Assembly (NCBI RefSeq): GCF_019091135.1
Contig: NZ_JAGXJW010000006.1
Location: 104,083 to 168,082 of the forward strand
Direction of reading: 5' to 3'
Source of the DNA: Cohnella sp. GbtcB17
GTDB lineage: Bacteria; Bacillota; Bacilli; Paenibacillales; Paenibacillaceae
Length of the DNA: 64,000 nucleotides
Shown here: positions 25,755 through 34,358 of the stretch, piece after piece
Layout: each line of letters opens with the position of its first letter
Position numbering within the stretch: the first letter of the stretch is position 1
Notes under the pieces: generated by a model
Seen by the model: the letters and a program-made list of their open reading frames with translations, nothing else
Databases searched by the model: none
What the model was told of the DNA's origin: nothing
Program-made: the position numbers and the translations under genes

Positions 25755-26723
25755 ATGCGCCGCAAGAGCGTCAGCTATTCGAGATTCGGCTACATGTTCA
25801 GCTTGCCTTTCATACTCGCGTTCCTTGTATTCTCGTTCTATCCGGTTCTATATACGGCGGTCATCGGCTTTACCGACATGAAGGGCGTCATTCCGAAGCC
25901 GGTTCACATGCTGGACAATCCCTTCGGCAACTTCACCGATCTCATTATGCACAACACGTCGTTTCGCATATCGTTAACGAATACCGCGTTGATCTGGATC
26001 CTGAACTTCATTCCCCAGATCGGACTGGCGCTGCTGCTCACCGCCTGGTTCACCAACCAGCGTCTCAAGGTGCGGGGGCAAGGCGCGTTCAAGGTGCTCC
26101 TCTACATGCCGAATATTATCACGGCGAGCACGATCGCCGTGCTTTTTAACTCTTTGTTTTCTTACCCGATGGGTCCCGTGAACAGTCTGTTCGAGAGTCT
26201 GGGCTGGATCGACGCGCCGGTCAACTTCCTGCAGGACAAGACGACCGCGCGGGGCATCGTCGCCTTTATCCAGTTCTGGATGTGGTACGGCAACACGATG
26301 ATCATCCTGATCGCCGGCGTCATGGGCATCAATCCCGCGCTGTTCGAGGCGGCCGCCATCGACGGGGCGAACGGCTGGCAGACGTTCGTGCGGATCACCC
26401 TGCCGAGCCTGAAGACGATCATGCTCTACACGCTGATCACCTCGATGATCGGGGGGCTGCAGCTGTTCGACATCCCGCAGCTGTTCCTGTTCGGCGGCCC
26501 CGACGACGCGACGCTCACGACGTCCGTATTCATCTACGGCCAAGCGTTCAAGGGCAGCTACATGTTCAACAAAGCGGCGGCGGCCAGCATGATCATGTTC
26601 GCGATCGCGGCGGTTCTGTCGGGTCTCTTGTTCTACCTCATGCGCGACCGCGACGCCGCCCGGCTCAAGAAAGCGCAAAAAAGAATCGACAAGGCTGCGC
26701 GAGCGGCGGCAAGGGGGCTGTGA
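25755..26723 (+). CDS. Sugar ABC transporter permease (MalF/UgpA type)
   Basis: A 322-residue inner-membrane permease with six transmembrane segments. The EAA motif is clear: EAAAIDGANGWQTFVRITLPSL. ATG 25755 is preferred because GAGGTGG lies five bases upstream; a GTG at 25746 sits on that site. It pairs with the next gene to form the channel. No ATPase gene is in the cluster, so a shared MsmX-like ATPase is presumed. Confidence 0.94.
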   Translation: MRRKSVSYSRFGYMFSLPFILAFLVFSFYPVLYTAVIGFTDMKGVIPKPVHMLDNPFGNFTDLIMHNTSFRISLTNTALIWILNFIPQIGLALLLTAWFTNQRLKVRGQGAFKVLLYMPNIITASTIAVLFNSLFSYPMGPVNSLFESLGWIDAPVNFLQDKTTARGIVAFIQFWMWYGNTMIILIAGVMGINPALFEAAAIDGANGWQTFVRITLPSLKTIMLYTLITSMIGGLQLFDIPQLFLFGGPDDATLTTSVFIYGQAFKGSYMFNKAAAASMIMFAIAAVLSGLLFYLMRDRDAARLKKAQKRIDKAARAAARGL

Positions 26724-26726
26724 TTC

Positions 26727-27581
26727 ATGGAAAACGTACGGGCCGAATCCAAAGCCTCGCTTCACGTCAATCGCACGATCGTCTATATCGTCTGCATCGC
26801 CCTGGCGCTGCTCAGCATCCTGCCGTTCTGGATCATGTTCGTGAACGCTACGCGTTCGACGGCGGAGATCCAGAGCGGGCTGTCCCTGCTGCCGTCCACG
26901 CATATGAAGACGAATCTGGACGTGCTGCTGAGCAAGAGCTTCGATCCGCTCAAGGGATTTTTGAATTCGCTCATCATCTCGGGCTTCTCCACCCTTTGCG
27001 CGGTTTACTTCTCGTCACTCACCGCCTATGCGCTGGTCGCTTATAACTGGAAGCTCCGTCAGGCGTTCTTTACGTTTATTCTGCTCGTCATGATGATCCC
27101 GGCGCAGGCGAGCGCCATCGGCTTCTACAAGTTCATGTACCAGCTGCATTGGACGAACAGCCTGCTGCCGTTGATTTTGCCGGCCATCGCGGCCCCGGCC
27201 ATTGTGTTCTTTATGCGGCAGTACCTGCTGTCCATGCTGTCGATCGAAATGGTCGAGGCGGCGCGCATCGACGGGGCCGGGGAGCTCTACACGTTCAACC
27301 GGATCGTGCTGCCGATCATGGTGCCCGCCATCGCTACCCAGGCGATCTTTGCCTTCGTCGCCAGCTGGAACAACCTGTTCATGCCGCTCATCCTGCTCAC
27401 GCAGAAGGAAAAGTACACGCTGCCGATTATGGTCAGCCTGCTTAAAGGGGATATTTACAAGACGGAGTTCGGTTCGATCTACATGGGGCTTGCCCTTACG
27501 GCCTTGCCGCTCTTCGTGATATACTTCCTGCTGTCCAGGTATATTATCGCAGGCGTCGCGCTCGGCGGCGTCAAAGAATAA
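26727..27581 (+). CDS. Sugar ABC transporter permease (MalG/UgpE type)
   Basis: A 284-residue permease with six membrane segments, starting three bases past the previous stop. The EAA loop is EAARIDGAGELYTFNRIVLP. The C-terminus GVALGGVKE is typical of MalG-type subunits. It forms a heterodimer with the upstream permease. Confidence 0.94.
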   Translation: MENVRAESKASLHVNRTIVYIVCIALALLSILPFWIMFVNATRSTAEIQSGLSLLPSTHMKTNLDVLLSKSFDPLKGFLNSLIISGFSTLCAVYFSSLTAYALVAYNWKLRQAFFTFILLVMMIPAQASAIGFYKFMYQLHWTNSLLPLILPAIAAPAIVFFMRQYLLSMLSIEMVEAARIDGAGELYTFNRIVLPIMVPAIATQAIFAFVASWNNLFMPLILLTQKEKYTLPIMVSLLKGDIYKTEFGSIYMGLALTALPLFVIYFLLSRYIIAGVALGGVKE

Positions 27582-27654
27582 GAAGGGTACAAACCTCGAT
27601 CCGTCCGGCTCCGCGCCTGGCGGATCGTCATGCTGCATGGTGGAGGCAAAAAAC

Positions 27655-28971
27655 GTGCGCATAAAAATTCGGGCGGTATCGGCGCTGACGGCGGCCGGCT
27701 TGGCCCTCGCCACGGCCGGATGCGGGCGGGGCTCGGACGATCGGCTCGCCGCGAACCCCGGCGCCGGCGATCAAGTGACGATCAGGATGATGCATCTGTG
27801 GCCGGAATCCGGCGCGCCGGGCCAGCACCGGATCGTGAACAAGATCATCGAGGAGTACGAGGCGGAGCATCCGAACGTCGTCGTCAAGCAGGAAGTGCTC
27901 GATAACGAGCAGTACAAGGCGAAGCTTCGGGTGCTCTCCGCCGTCAACGAGCTGCCGGACGTCGGCTTGACGTGGGCGGCGGGCGCGCTGCAGCCGTTCG
28001 TGGCGGGCGGGCTGTTCACGCCGCTCGACGACCTGCTGCGCGGCGAGTTGAAGGACTCGTTCGTGGCGGGCACGACGGAAGCGTATGCCGTGGACGGCAA
28101 GACTTACGCGCTGCCGCTCGAATTCAATATCGCGCCGATCTACTATAATAAGGAGCTGTTCCGCGAGTTCCATCTGGAGGTTCCCAAGACGTACGACGAG
28201 CTGCGCGATGTCATCGGGAAGCTCGCCGCGGGCGGCGTGGCGCCGATCGCGCTGGGCAATCAGGACCGCTGGACCGGGTCGATGTGGTACATGTACATGG
28301 CCGACCGCATCGCGGGCGCGCAGAAGCTGACGGACGCGATCGCGGGCCAGCGCTCCTTCGCCGATCCCGGACTCGTCCAAGCCGCCCGGAGCGTGCAGGA
28401 TCTGGTGGACGCGGGCGCGTTTCCCCCGGACTTCAACGGCTTGTCCAACGACGAAGCCAAGGCGATGTTTCTGAGCGGCAAAGCCGCCATGTACATGGTG
28501 GGCGCGTGGGAGCTGCCGAACTTCACGACGAACCAGGACATCCCCCGCAGCTTCCGCGACAACGTCGGCTTCTTCAAGTTTCCGACGGTCGCGGGAGGCA
28601 AGGGAGATATCGACGGCTGGGTCGGCGGCCCCGGCGTCGGCTTGTTCGTCGCCGAGAACTCCGAGGTGAAGGCGGAGGCCAAGTCGTTCGTCGAGTACTT
28701 CGTCAAGCGCTGGGGCGAGCGCTCCGTCACCGACGCGGGCGTCATCCCGGCGACCAAGGTCGACACGGCGGCCGTCAAGCTGCCGCAGCTGTACGTCGAC
28801 CTGCTTAACGAGATGAACAAAGCGACGAGCGTCACGCTGTTCGCCGACGTACAGATGACGCCCGCCGCCGCCGAGACGCACCTGAACCAGATCCAAGCTC
28901 TGTTCGGCAAGGCCGTCACGCCGGAAGCGTTCGCGACCGCGCATGATAAGGTGATTAAGGCGGGGCAGTGA
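27655..28971 (+). CDS. Second sugar-binding lipoprotein of the same transporter locus
   Basis: A 438-residue family 1 binding protein from the preferred GTG at 27655, with GGTGGAGG eight bases upstream. An ATG at 27637 overlaps that site. The lipobox is ATAGC. Binding-protein motifs include TIRMMHLWPESGAPGQHRI, LPLEFNIAPIYYNKELFREF and FLSGKAAMYMVGAWELPNF. It lies 73 bases downstream of the permeases on the same strand, so the locus has two distinct binding proteins. The second may give broader substrate range or act as the sensor input. Confidence 0.92.
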   Translation: MRIKIRAVSALTAAGLALATAGCGRGSDDRLAANPGAGDQVTIRMMHLWPESGAPGQHRIVNKIIEEYEAEHPNVVVKQEVLDNEQYKAKLRVLSAVNELPDVGLTWAAGALQPFVAGGLFTPLDDLLRGELKDSFVAGTTEAYAVDGKTYALPLEFNIAPIYYNKELFREFHLEVPKTYDELRDVIGKLAAGGVAPIALGNQDRWTGSMWYMYMADRIAGAQKLTDAIAGQRSFADPGLVQAARSVQDLVDAGAFPPDFNGLSNDEAKAMFLSGKAAMYMVGAWELPNFTTNQDIPRSFRDNVGFFKFPTVAGGKGDIDGWVGGPGVGLFVAENSEVKAEAKSFVEYFVKRWGERSVTDAGVIPATKVDTAAVKLPQLYVDLLNEMNKATSVTLFADVQMTPAAAETHLNQIQALFGKAVTPEAFATAHDKVIKAGQ

Positions 28972-29010
28972 GGTGGTGTGTGGCGATAGGCGTCGGTTGA
29001 TGCAGGCCGG

Positions 29011-29196
29011 ATAGTTGTCAAAAGGCATCTAATTTCACGTCAGTCAGGCGACTTGCGCGAATAGTTGTCAGAAGGCAGTTATTTCCTCGCCCTTAGCCGC
29101 ATATCCGCCACCACCCGCCGAAATAACTGCTTTTTAACACTTATCGCTTCACGATTCGGGAAATCGGCAAAAATAACTGCCTTTTGGCAACTATTT
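29011..29196. repeat. Composite inverted element, copy B
   Basis: Four half-units related to TAGTTGTTAAAAGGCAG: two direct (anchors 29012 and 29062) and two inverted (29143 and 29193). Spacings are 50, 81 and 50 bp, the same layout as copy A. It lies between the convergent binding-protein gene and the MalG-type gene of the next cluster. Confidence 0.85.
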
Positions 29197-29221
29197 CCCC
29201 GAGTCCGCCCGCGTTAACGAC

Positions 29222-29272
29222 AAAATCGCCCTCCCGCCACCTACGCGTGGCCGCCGGAGGGCGATTTCTTTT
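29222..29272. terminator. Intrinsic terminator at the convergent gene ends
   Basis: AAATCGCCCTCC and GGAGGGCGATTT form a 12-bp stem with a GC-rich inner part. T-runs occur on both strands (TTTCTTTTT and TTTTGT). It ends the minus-strand operon whose last stop is at 29286 and could also serve the + strand. Confidence 0.85.
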
Positions 29273-29285
29273 TCGCATACAACAG

Positions 29286-30104
29286 TCACTTGATCCCGAA
29301 CCGCACGAACGAGTCCACGATCTGGCGGCGCAGCAGCAGGTAGATGAGGAGGATCGGCAGGCACGAGACGGTCGTGGCCGCCATCAGCGAGCCCCACATG
29401 TTGGAGTCGGAGTTGACGAACAGCTTCAGTCCGATCTGCAGCGGTGCGTTCTCCATCTTCTTGGTGATGAGCATCGGCCACAGGTATTCGTTCCAGCCGT
29501 TGATGAACAGGATGATGCCGAGCGAGGCGACCGAGGACTTGATGTTCGGCAGGATGAGCCGCGTCAGAATGCCGAAGTCGCTCTGTCCGTCGATGCAGGC
29601 CGCCTCGATGAGCACCTTCGGGAACGACTGGAAGCTTTGATACAGCGACAGGATGGCGAAGGTGGATACGGCGAACGGCAGTACGATGCCCATCAGCGTC
29701 TCGTTCATGCCCATATTGTTGACGAGCACGTAATTGGGGATCATGATCGATTGGAAAGGGATGAGCCACGTCAGGCTCAGCAGCGTGAAGATGAGCGTCT
29801 GACCGCGGAAGCGCCAGCGGACGAGCGCATACGCCGCGAGCAGGCCGGTGAACAGCTGCAGCACGGTCATCAGGATCGAGACGCCGAACGAGTTGAACAT
29901 CATGCGGAAAATCGGCATCTGCTCGAACGCGTAGCTGTAGTTGCTCAGGATCGGGCTCGGCGGCAGGAAGTCGGACTTGAAGATGTCCGATTCGTTTTTG
30001 AACGACGAATTCAGCATCCAGTACAGCGGGAACAGCGCGATCACGCACATGAGCGACAGCAGGCCATGCTGCAGGATCGAGACCGCCGGCGGTTTTCTTT
30101 TCAT
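29286..30104 (-). CDS. ABC transporter permease (MalG/UgpE type) of the GntR-phosphatase cluster
   Basis: A 272-residue, six-helix permease. The EAA loop reads EAACIDGQSDFGILTRLILP, and the protein ends IVDSFVRFGIK. It is the last gene of the minus-strand operon (phosphoesterase, phosphatase, binding protein, MalF, MalG) and is followed by a terminator. Similarity to UgpE-like subunits leaves sugars or glycerophosphodiesters as possible substrates. Confidence 0.94.
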   Translation of the reverse strand: MKRKPPAVSILQHGLLSLMCVIALFPLYWMLNSSFKNESDIFKSDFLPPSPILSNYSYAFEQMPIFRMMFNSFGVSILMTVLQLFTGLLAAYALVRWRFRGQTLIFTLLSLTWLIPFQSIMIPNYVLVNNMGMNETLMGIVLPFAVSTFAILSLYQSFQSFPKVLIEAACIDGQSDFGILTRLILPNIKSSVASLGIILFINGWNEYLWPMLITKKMENAPLQIGLKLFVNSDSNMWGSLMAATTVSCLPILLIYLLLRRQIVDSFVRFGIK

Positions 30105-30121
30105 GGTCGGCTCCTCCCGTC

Positions 30122-31093
30122 TTAGTTATCGTAAAAGGAAAATCGGCGCGACAGCGAATTAAGCAGCAGCGAGATGACGCCGAAGACGACGAAGAACAGG
30201 AGCGACGCCGCCGAGCTGAAGCCCGCGTTGAGATTGGAGAAAGCAAACTTGTACATCTCGTAGTAGACGTTGGTCGATGTGCCGTACGGACCGCCGGTCG
30301 TCAGGATGTCGATGTACGCGAACGTCCATTGGCTGGAGAACAGGATGCTCATCGTCAGCATGAAAATAATCATCGGCGACATGAGCGGGACGGTAATGCG
30401 CCAGAACTGGCGCATGCTGCCGGCGCCGTCCTGAGAAGCGGCTTCGTAGTACTCGCTGTTGATCCCCGTCAGCGCCGCGGAGAACATGATCGTGCTGAAG
30501 CCGATCATCTTCCACCCCGTGATGAGCAGGATGATCCACTTGGCGAAGGACGGATCCGAGAAGTAGGCGATCGGCGTCTCGATCAGGCCGAGCTTCATCA
30601 GCGCGGTGTTCACGAGCCCGCCGGACGGATGGAACAGCCACCGCCAGATCGCGCTCACGGATACCGGCGCCAGGATCATGGGGATGAAGAACAGCGCGCG
30701 GTACACGTTTTTCATGCGGCCTGCCGTGTGATGGGTGACCGCGGCCAGCGCGAGCGGAATGACGATGGAGAACGGCAGCAGCAGTACCGTGTAGAAAACG
30801 GTGTTACCGATCGAGTCGGCGAAGCTTTTGTTCGCCAGCAGCCGCGAGAAGTTGTCGAATCCGACGTAAAGCGGCTCGGTGCCGGGGACCATGCTCCATT
30901 TGTGGAAAGCCAAATAAAACGTGTACAGCAGCGGCCTGTACATAAAAATGCCGAGCAGGACCAGCGCAGGCAGCAGGTACAGCCAGGGCTTCAGCATGCG
31001 AAGCGCCTTGGTCCGGGTCCGAGGCCGGTCCAAGGCTACGGGCGGCTTCCCCGCAAGGGGGGGCGCGTAGGCGTTTTCGATCGCTTGGCTCAT
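30122..31093 (-). CDS. ABC transporter permease (MalF/UgpA type) of the GntR-phosphatase cluster
   Basis: A 323-residue permease with six membrane helices and a longer cytoplasmic N-terminus. The EAA loop is EAASQDGAGSMRQFWRITVP. It lies between the binding-protein gene and the MalG-type gene with 17-19 base gaps. It forms the channel with the MalG partner. An ATPase is not encoded nearby. Confidence 0.94.
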   Translation of the reverse strand: MSQAIENAYAPPLAGKPPVALDRPRTRTKALRMLKPWLYLLPALVLLGIFMYRPLLYTFYLAFHKWSMVPGTEPLYVGFDNFSRLLANKSFADSIGNTVFYTVLLLPFSIVIPLALAAVTHHTAGRMKNVYRALFFIPMILAPVSVSAIWRWLFHPSGGLVNTALMKLGLIETPIAYFSDPSFAKWIILLITGWKMIGFSTIMFSAALTGINSEYYEAASQDGAGSMRQFWRITVPLMSPMIIFMLTMSILFSSQWTFAYIDILTTGGPYGTSTNVYYEMYKFAFSNLNAGFSSAASLLFFVVFGVISLLLNSLSRRFSFYDN

Positions 31094-31112
31094 GACGGCT
31101 CCTTTCGATTCG

Positions 31113-32462
31113 TTACTGGATCATCTGGTTGATGTCGTCCTGCGCCTTCTGCAGCGTTGCCTTGACGTCGCCGTCCTTGGTCATGACGGACTTGACGATG
31201 GCGTCCGTGAACGCGGTGGCCGCTTCGGTGGCGTATTCGCCCGGCCAGATGGCGACCGGCTGGATATGGGACAGCTGCTCGAGGTTGATCCGGTAGAGCG
31301 GGTTCTGCTCGACGAAATCCTTCAGACCGTTCGGGTCGTCAGCCAGTGCAGTGCGCAGCGGGAGGTAGCCGATCTGCGAGGTGATGATCGTATAACCGCG
31401 GTCGCCGGTGACGAAGCGGATGAATTCCCAGATCGCCGCGCTCTTCTCAGGGGTGTCCGAGCGGATCGCGAGCACGCTGCCCGAGTTGACCGGGACGGCC
31501 GGCTTGTCGCCGAACTGCGGCAGACCTGCGCCGTATACCTTCCAGCCGCCGGCTTCGGACGCCTTCTTGATGCCGCTGTAGAGCGAGGTCGAAGAGGCGT
31601 ACATGCCGAGGTTGCCGGCCATGAACTGTTCTGCCAGCTCCGTCTCCGTGCCTGGCGCCGATGCGCCGTTCTGGTAAAGATCCTTCCACGTCTCGATCGC
31701 CTCGACGCTCTCGGGGCTCGCGAATTCCGCCGACTTGCGGTCCTTCGACAGTACGCTGCCGCCGTTGCTCAGGATGAGGCCTTCGGTGATCCAGCCGTTG
31801 GTCGGCGTCAGGCCGAAGCCGTCCTTGCCCGTGGCGGCCTTGATCTTAAGAGAGGCTTCCTTGATCTCGGCCCAAGTCTTCGGCGGTTTCGCCGGATCGA
31901 GTCCGGCCTGCTCGAACAGCTTGCCGTTGATGAAGACGATCGGCGTGCTGAACGTGAAGGCGAGGCCGTACATCTTGCCGTCGATCTTGCCGAGCTCAAG
32001 CGCGTTGGGCGAGATGCCCTGCAGATGCGCGTCCAGCTCCGCCTTCGGGAATACGTCCTCGTACGCTTTGAAGCCGAGGCTCAGGCGGGAGGCGTCAAGC
32101 GTGCCGAACGGATGCTGTACGACGTCGACTTCTTTGCCCGCTGAGATGTCCGCCTTGTACTGCTGCATCGTCGTGTCCGCGACGCCTTCGACGACAACGC
32201 CTTTTTCCTTGCCGACCGTGTCGTTGAACTCCTTGATCAGCTGCTCCATGCCGGGCTTCATCGTCGGGTAAGCCAAGCTGTAGGAGTAGAACGTAACCTT
32301 GGTCGGATTTGCGGGATCGAGCTTGGCGAGCTCCGTCTGGCTTGGCGCCGCGGTAGCGGCAGCCGCGTCGGCTTCGCCTTCCGCGGCGGAGCCGCAAGCG
32401 GACAGGCTGGCTGCGGATGCGACGGCGAGTGCCAGGGCGGTGCCTTTCATAAACGGTTTCAT
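31113..32462 (-). CDS. ABC transporter substrate-binding lipoprotein of the GntR-phosphatase cluster
   Basis: A 449-residue family 1 binding protein. Start ATG 32462 is preferred: AAGGGGGA lies 11 bases upstream, while an upstream TTG at 32486 would overlap it. The lipobox LSAC sits near residue 23. Motifs include KVTFYSYSLAYPTMKPGMEQ and IKEASLKIKAATGKDGFGLT, with FMAGNLGMYASSTSLY later. Clustering with a metallophosphoesterase and a phosphatase suggests a phosphorylated ligand, by inference only. Confidence 0.93.
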   Translation of the reverse strand: MKPFMKGTALALAVASAASLSACGSAAEGEADAAAATAAPSQTELAKLDPANPTKVTFYSYSLAYPTMKPGMEQLIKEFNDTVGKEKGVVVEGVADTTMQQYKADISAGKEVDVVQHPFGTLDASRLSLGFKAYEDVFPKAELDAHLQGISPNALELGKIDGKMYGLAFTFSTPIVFINGKLFEQAGLDPAKPPKTWAEIKEASLKIKAATGKDGFGLTPTNGWITEGLILSNGGSVLSKDRKSAEFASPESVEAIETWKDLYQNGASAPGTETELAEQFMAGNLGMYASSTSLYSGIKKASEAGGWKVYGAGLPQFGDKPAVPVNSGSVLAIRSDTPEKSAAIWEFIRFVTGDRGYTIITSQIGYLPLRTALADDPNGLKDFVEQNPLYRINLEQLSHIQPVAIWPGEYATEAATAFTDAIVKSVMTKDGDVKATLQKAQDDINQMIQ

Positions 32463-32522
32463 AAAATCAGGAATCCCCCTTTTCAATAATGGATGCCGTT
32501 GGATGGCGATTCTTCTAAGGAA

Positions 32523-33311
32523 TCAGGCTTCCAGGCAGAAGGCTTGGATGCGCGCCCGATCCTCGGCATCGATGCCGAATTCGGCGAACAGATATTGTTC
32601 GAACGTGCCGTGCGCGGACAAAATGGCGTTCATCGAGGCGTCGAGATACCGCTCCTGCAGCGCCATCGTGCGGCGCATCGTCTGGAGCGACGCTTCGTCG
32701 AGATATTGCGCGGCCATGTCGAACATCTGCGCATGGAACTTCTCGAGCGTCACGTTCGACAGCAGGTAATCCTCCATGATCGTCTCGTATGGTACGCCGA
32801 GCGTGAGCAGGATGAGCAGGGCGCCGACACCCGTGCGGTCCCGTCCGCCTGCGCAGTGATGGACGAGCGGCAGGCTCGTCTCCGGCGTGCGCAGCAGCGA
32901 CATGAGCTGCTTGTAGGAGGCGTTGTTGATCGGGAGGCTGGCATAGAGCCTGTCCAGCATATTGTCCGTGAACGCCTTATGCATGCCGCTCTTGAACAGC
33001 TGCTCCATCGTCACGTGCGGCGCGCTCTCGGCGGCTTCGTTGGCGGGCACGCGGATGTAGCGCGCTTCGCCGATGACCGGATCCGGCTTTTCTTCGGCTT
33101 CGGCACGGTTGCGGTAGTCGAAAACGTGCTTCAGGCCGATGGCGCGCAGCGCCTCGTGGTCGGCTTCCGTCAGGCCGGTCAGCTCGGCGGCGCGGAACAG
33201 CAATCCCTTTTTGACCGTTCGGCCGTCTTCGGTGCGCAGTCCGCCCATGTCGCGGAAGTTAAAGGCGCCTTCCAGCGGCAGCAGGCAGGCCGGCATTTGA
33301 ATCGTCGTCAT
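32523..33311 (-). CDS. Tyrosine-type protein phosphatase family (Y_phosphatase3)
   Basis: A 262-residue phosphatase with the cysteine signature HHCAGGRDRTG (CX5R). The N-terminal NFRDMGGLRTEDGRTVKKG and the VFDYRNRAEAEEKPDPV loop are typical of this family of soluble phosphatases, which act on phosphotyrosine, phosphoinositides or other phosphomonoesters. It has no signal peptide and lies between the phosphoesterase and binding-protein genes. It could remove phosphate from the imported compound after the phosphoesterase acts. The exact substrate is unknown. Confidence 0.92.
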   Translation of the reverse strand: MTTIQMPACLLPLEGAFNFRDMGGLRTEDGRTVKKGLLFRAAELTGLTEADHEALRAIGLKHVFDYRNRAEAEEKPDPVIGEARYIRVPANEAAESAPHVTMEQLFKSGMHKAFTDNMLDRLYASLPINNASYKQLMSLLRTPETSLPLVHHCAGGRDRTGVGALLILLTLGVPYETIMEDYLLSNVTLEKFHAQMFDMAAQYLDEASLQTMRRTMALQERYLDASMNAILSAHGTFEQYLFAEFGIDAEDRARIQAFCLEA

Positions 33312-33344
33312 GTTGCGTCTCTCCTCGGTTATCGAAGTCGGTAA

Positions 33345-34166
33345 TCAGTGCTGGGCGACGAGCATGGCGATCGGGAAGCGGAAGTACTCTTCGCCGGAAG
33401 TCGGCAGCACGGTCGTCTGGATCGAAATGCCCTCTTCGGAGATGTCGACGATGTTGAAGCCGCAGAAATCGACCATCTTATAGTTCTCGGCGTCCGCCAG
33501 CTCGCCGGTGAACGCCGTGCCTGCGGCCGCGACGTTGACGATGCCGCGGTAGGTGCCGACGTTGTTGGAGTGGACGTGTCCGGCCATGACGCCGATGACA
33601 TCGGTGTCTTCTATCACGTCGCCGAGCTGCGCGCGGTTCGCCAGCAGGTGGTCGCCGGACATGCCGCGAACGCTCATCATCGGATGATGGATCCCGATGA
33701 TCGTGCCGAGCGGGGCGGGGGTCGCAAGCTCGTCCTTTAGCCAGGCGAGCTGCGCGGCGTCGAGCTCGCCGTCGTGGCGGCCAGCGACTTGGGAGTTTAG
33801 GCCGATCAGACGCAGGCCGTTGAAGTCGAGTGAGTAGTAGTAGGCTTCTTCGGTAGGCGATTCGCCGAGGTAGCCTTGGCGGAACGCGGAGCGGTGGTCA
33901 TGATTGCCGAGTACGACGTGAACGGGCGCGCCGATCAGTGCCGAGCATTCGTCGATTACTGTGCGGATGTAAGCATAGTCGGCTGCATCGCCTTCATGCG
34001 ACAGGTCGCCGGTGATGAGCACGAAATCCGGCGCAACATTCGCGTCGCGGAGGTGGCGGAACGTCTGCTTGACCTTTTCGGCAAGCTTGAATTTGGCGAA
34101 GGGGCCCTCGGAGCTCGGCGCGTTCATGTGCGTGTCGGTCAGGTGGACGAATTTCATGCTTTTCAT
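33345..34166 (-). CDS. Metallophosphoesterase (CpdA/GpdQ-like)
   Basis: A 273-residue calcineurin-like phosphoesterase from the start at 34166, which has AAGGAGG nine bases upstream; the frame opens far earlier at 34319. The metal ligands are evident: DTH (VHLTDTHMN), GDLSHEGD, GNHDHR and GHVHSNN. The sequence resembles cyclic-nucleotide or glycerophosphodiester phosphodiesterases, which use two divalent metals. It is the first gene of the operon, downstream of tandem GntR-type operators. It would be the enzyme that acts on the imported phosphodiester. Confidence 0.92.
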   Translation of the reverse strand: MKSMKFVHLTDTHMNAPSSEGPFAKFKLAEKVKQTFRHLRDANVAPDFVLITGDLSHEGDAADYAYIRTVIDECSALIGAPVHVVLGNHDHRSAFRQGYLGESPTEEAYYYSLDFNGLRLIGLNSQVAGRHDGELDAAQLAWLKDELATPAPLGTIIGIHHPMMSVRGMSGDHLLANRAQLGDVIEDTDVIGVMAGHVHSNNVGTYRGIVNVAAAGTAFTGELADAENYKMVDFCGFNIVDISEEGISIQTTVLPTSGEEYFRFPIAMLVAQH

Positions 34167-34199
34167 CTTCAATAGCCTCCTTGGTTTTTGAAAAGTTAT

Positions 34200-34233
34200 C
34201 TTGTATACAAGAATTATTGATCTTGTATGTAAG
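34200..34233. promoter_or_regulatory. GntR-type operator pair before the phosphoesterase operon
   Basis: CTTGTATACAAG (34200-34211) is a perfect 12-bp palindrome, matching the core of the known B. subtilis GntR operator ATACTTGTATACAAGTAT. A second half-like site CTTGTATGTAAG follows at 34222-34233, with centres 22 bp apart. They lie just upstream of the metallophosphoesterase start, opposite a GntR-family gene. Binding is inferred. Confidence 0.65.
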
Positions 34234-34280
34234 GTGGATATAAACGAGCGAACGGAGTTGTGTAAAAAGTGCAGGCACGC

Positions 34281-34316
34281 AAAAAAGCTCCGAAACGGGA
34301 GGTTTCGGGGCTTTTT
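34281..34316. terminator. Terminator between gntR and the phosphoesterase operon
   Basis: AAAAAAGCTCCGAAAC and GTTTCGGGGCTTTTT form a near-perfect stem with a GGGAG loop, with A/T runs on both sides. It terminates the gntR-family gene (stop at 34359), so the downstream operon must have its own promoter. Confidence 0.88.
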
Positions 34317-34358
34317 CAACGATGCGGCGGCGCTGGGAAGCGGCGTCGCTATATGTTT

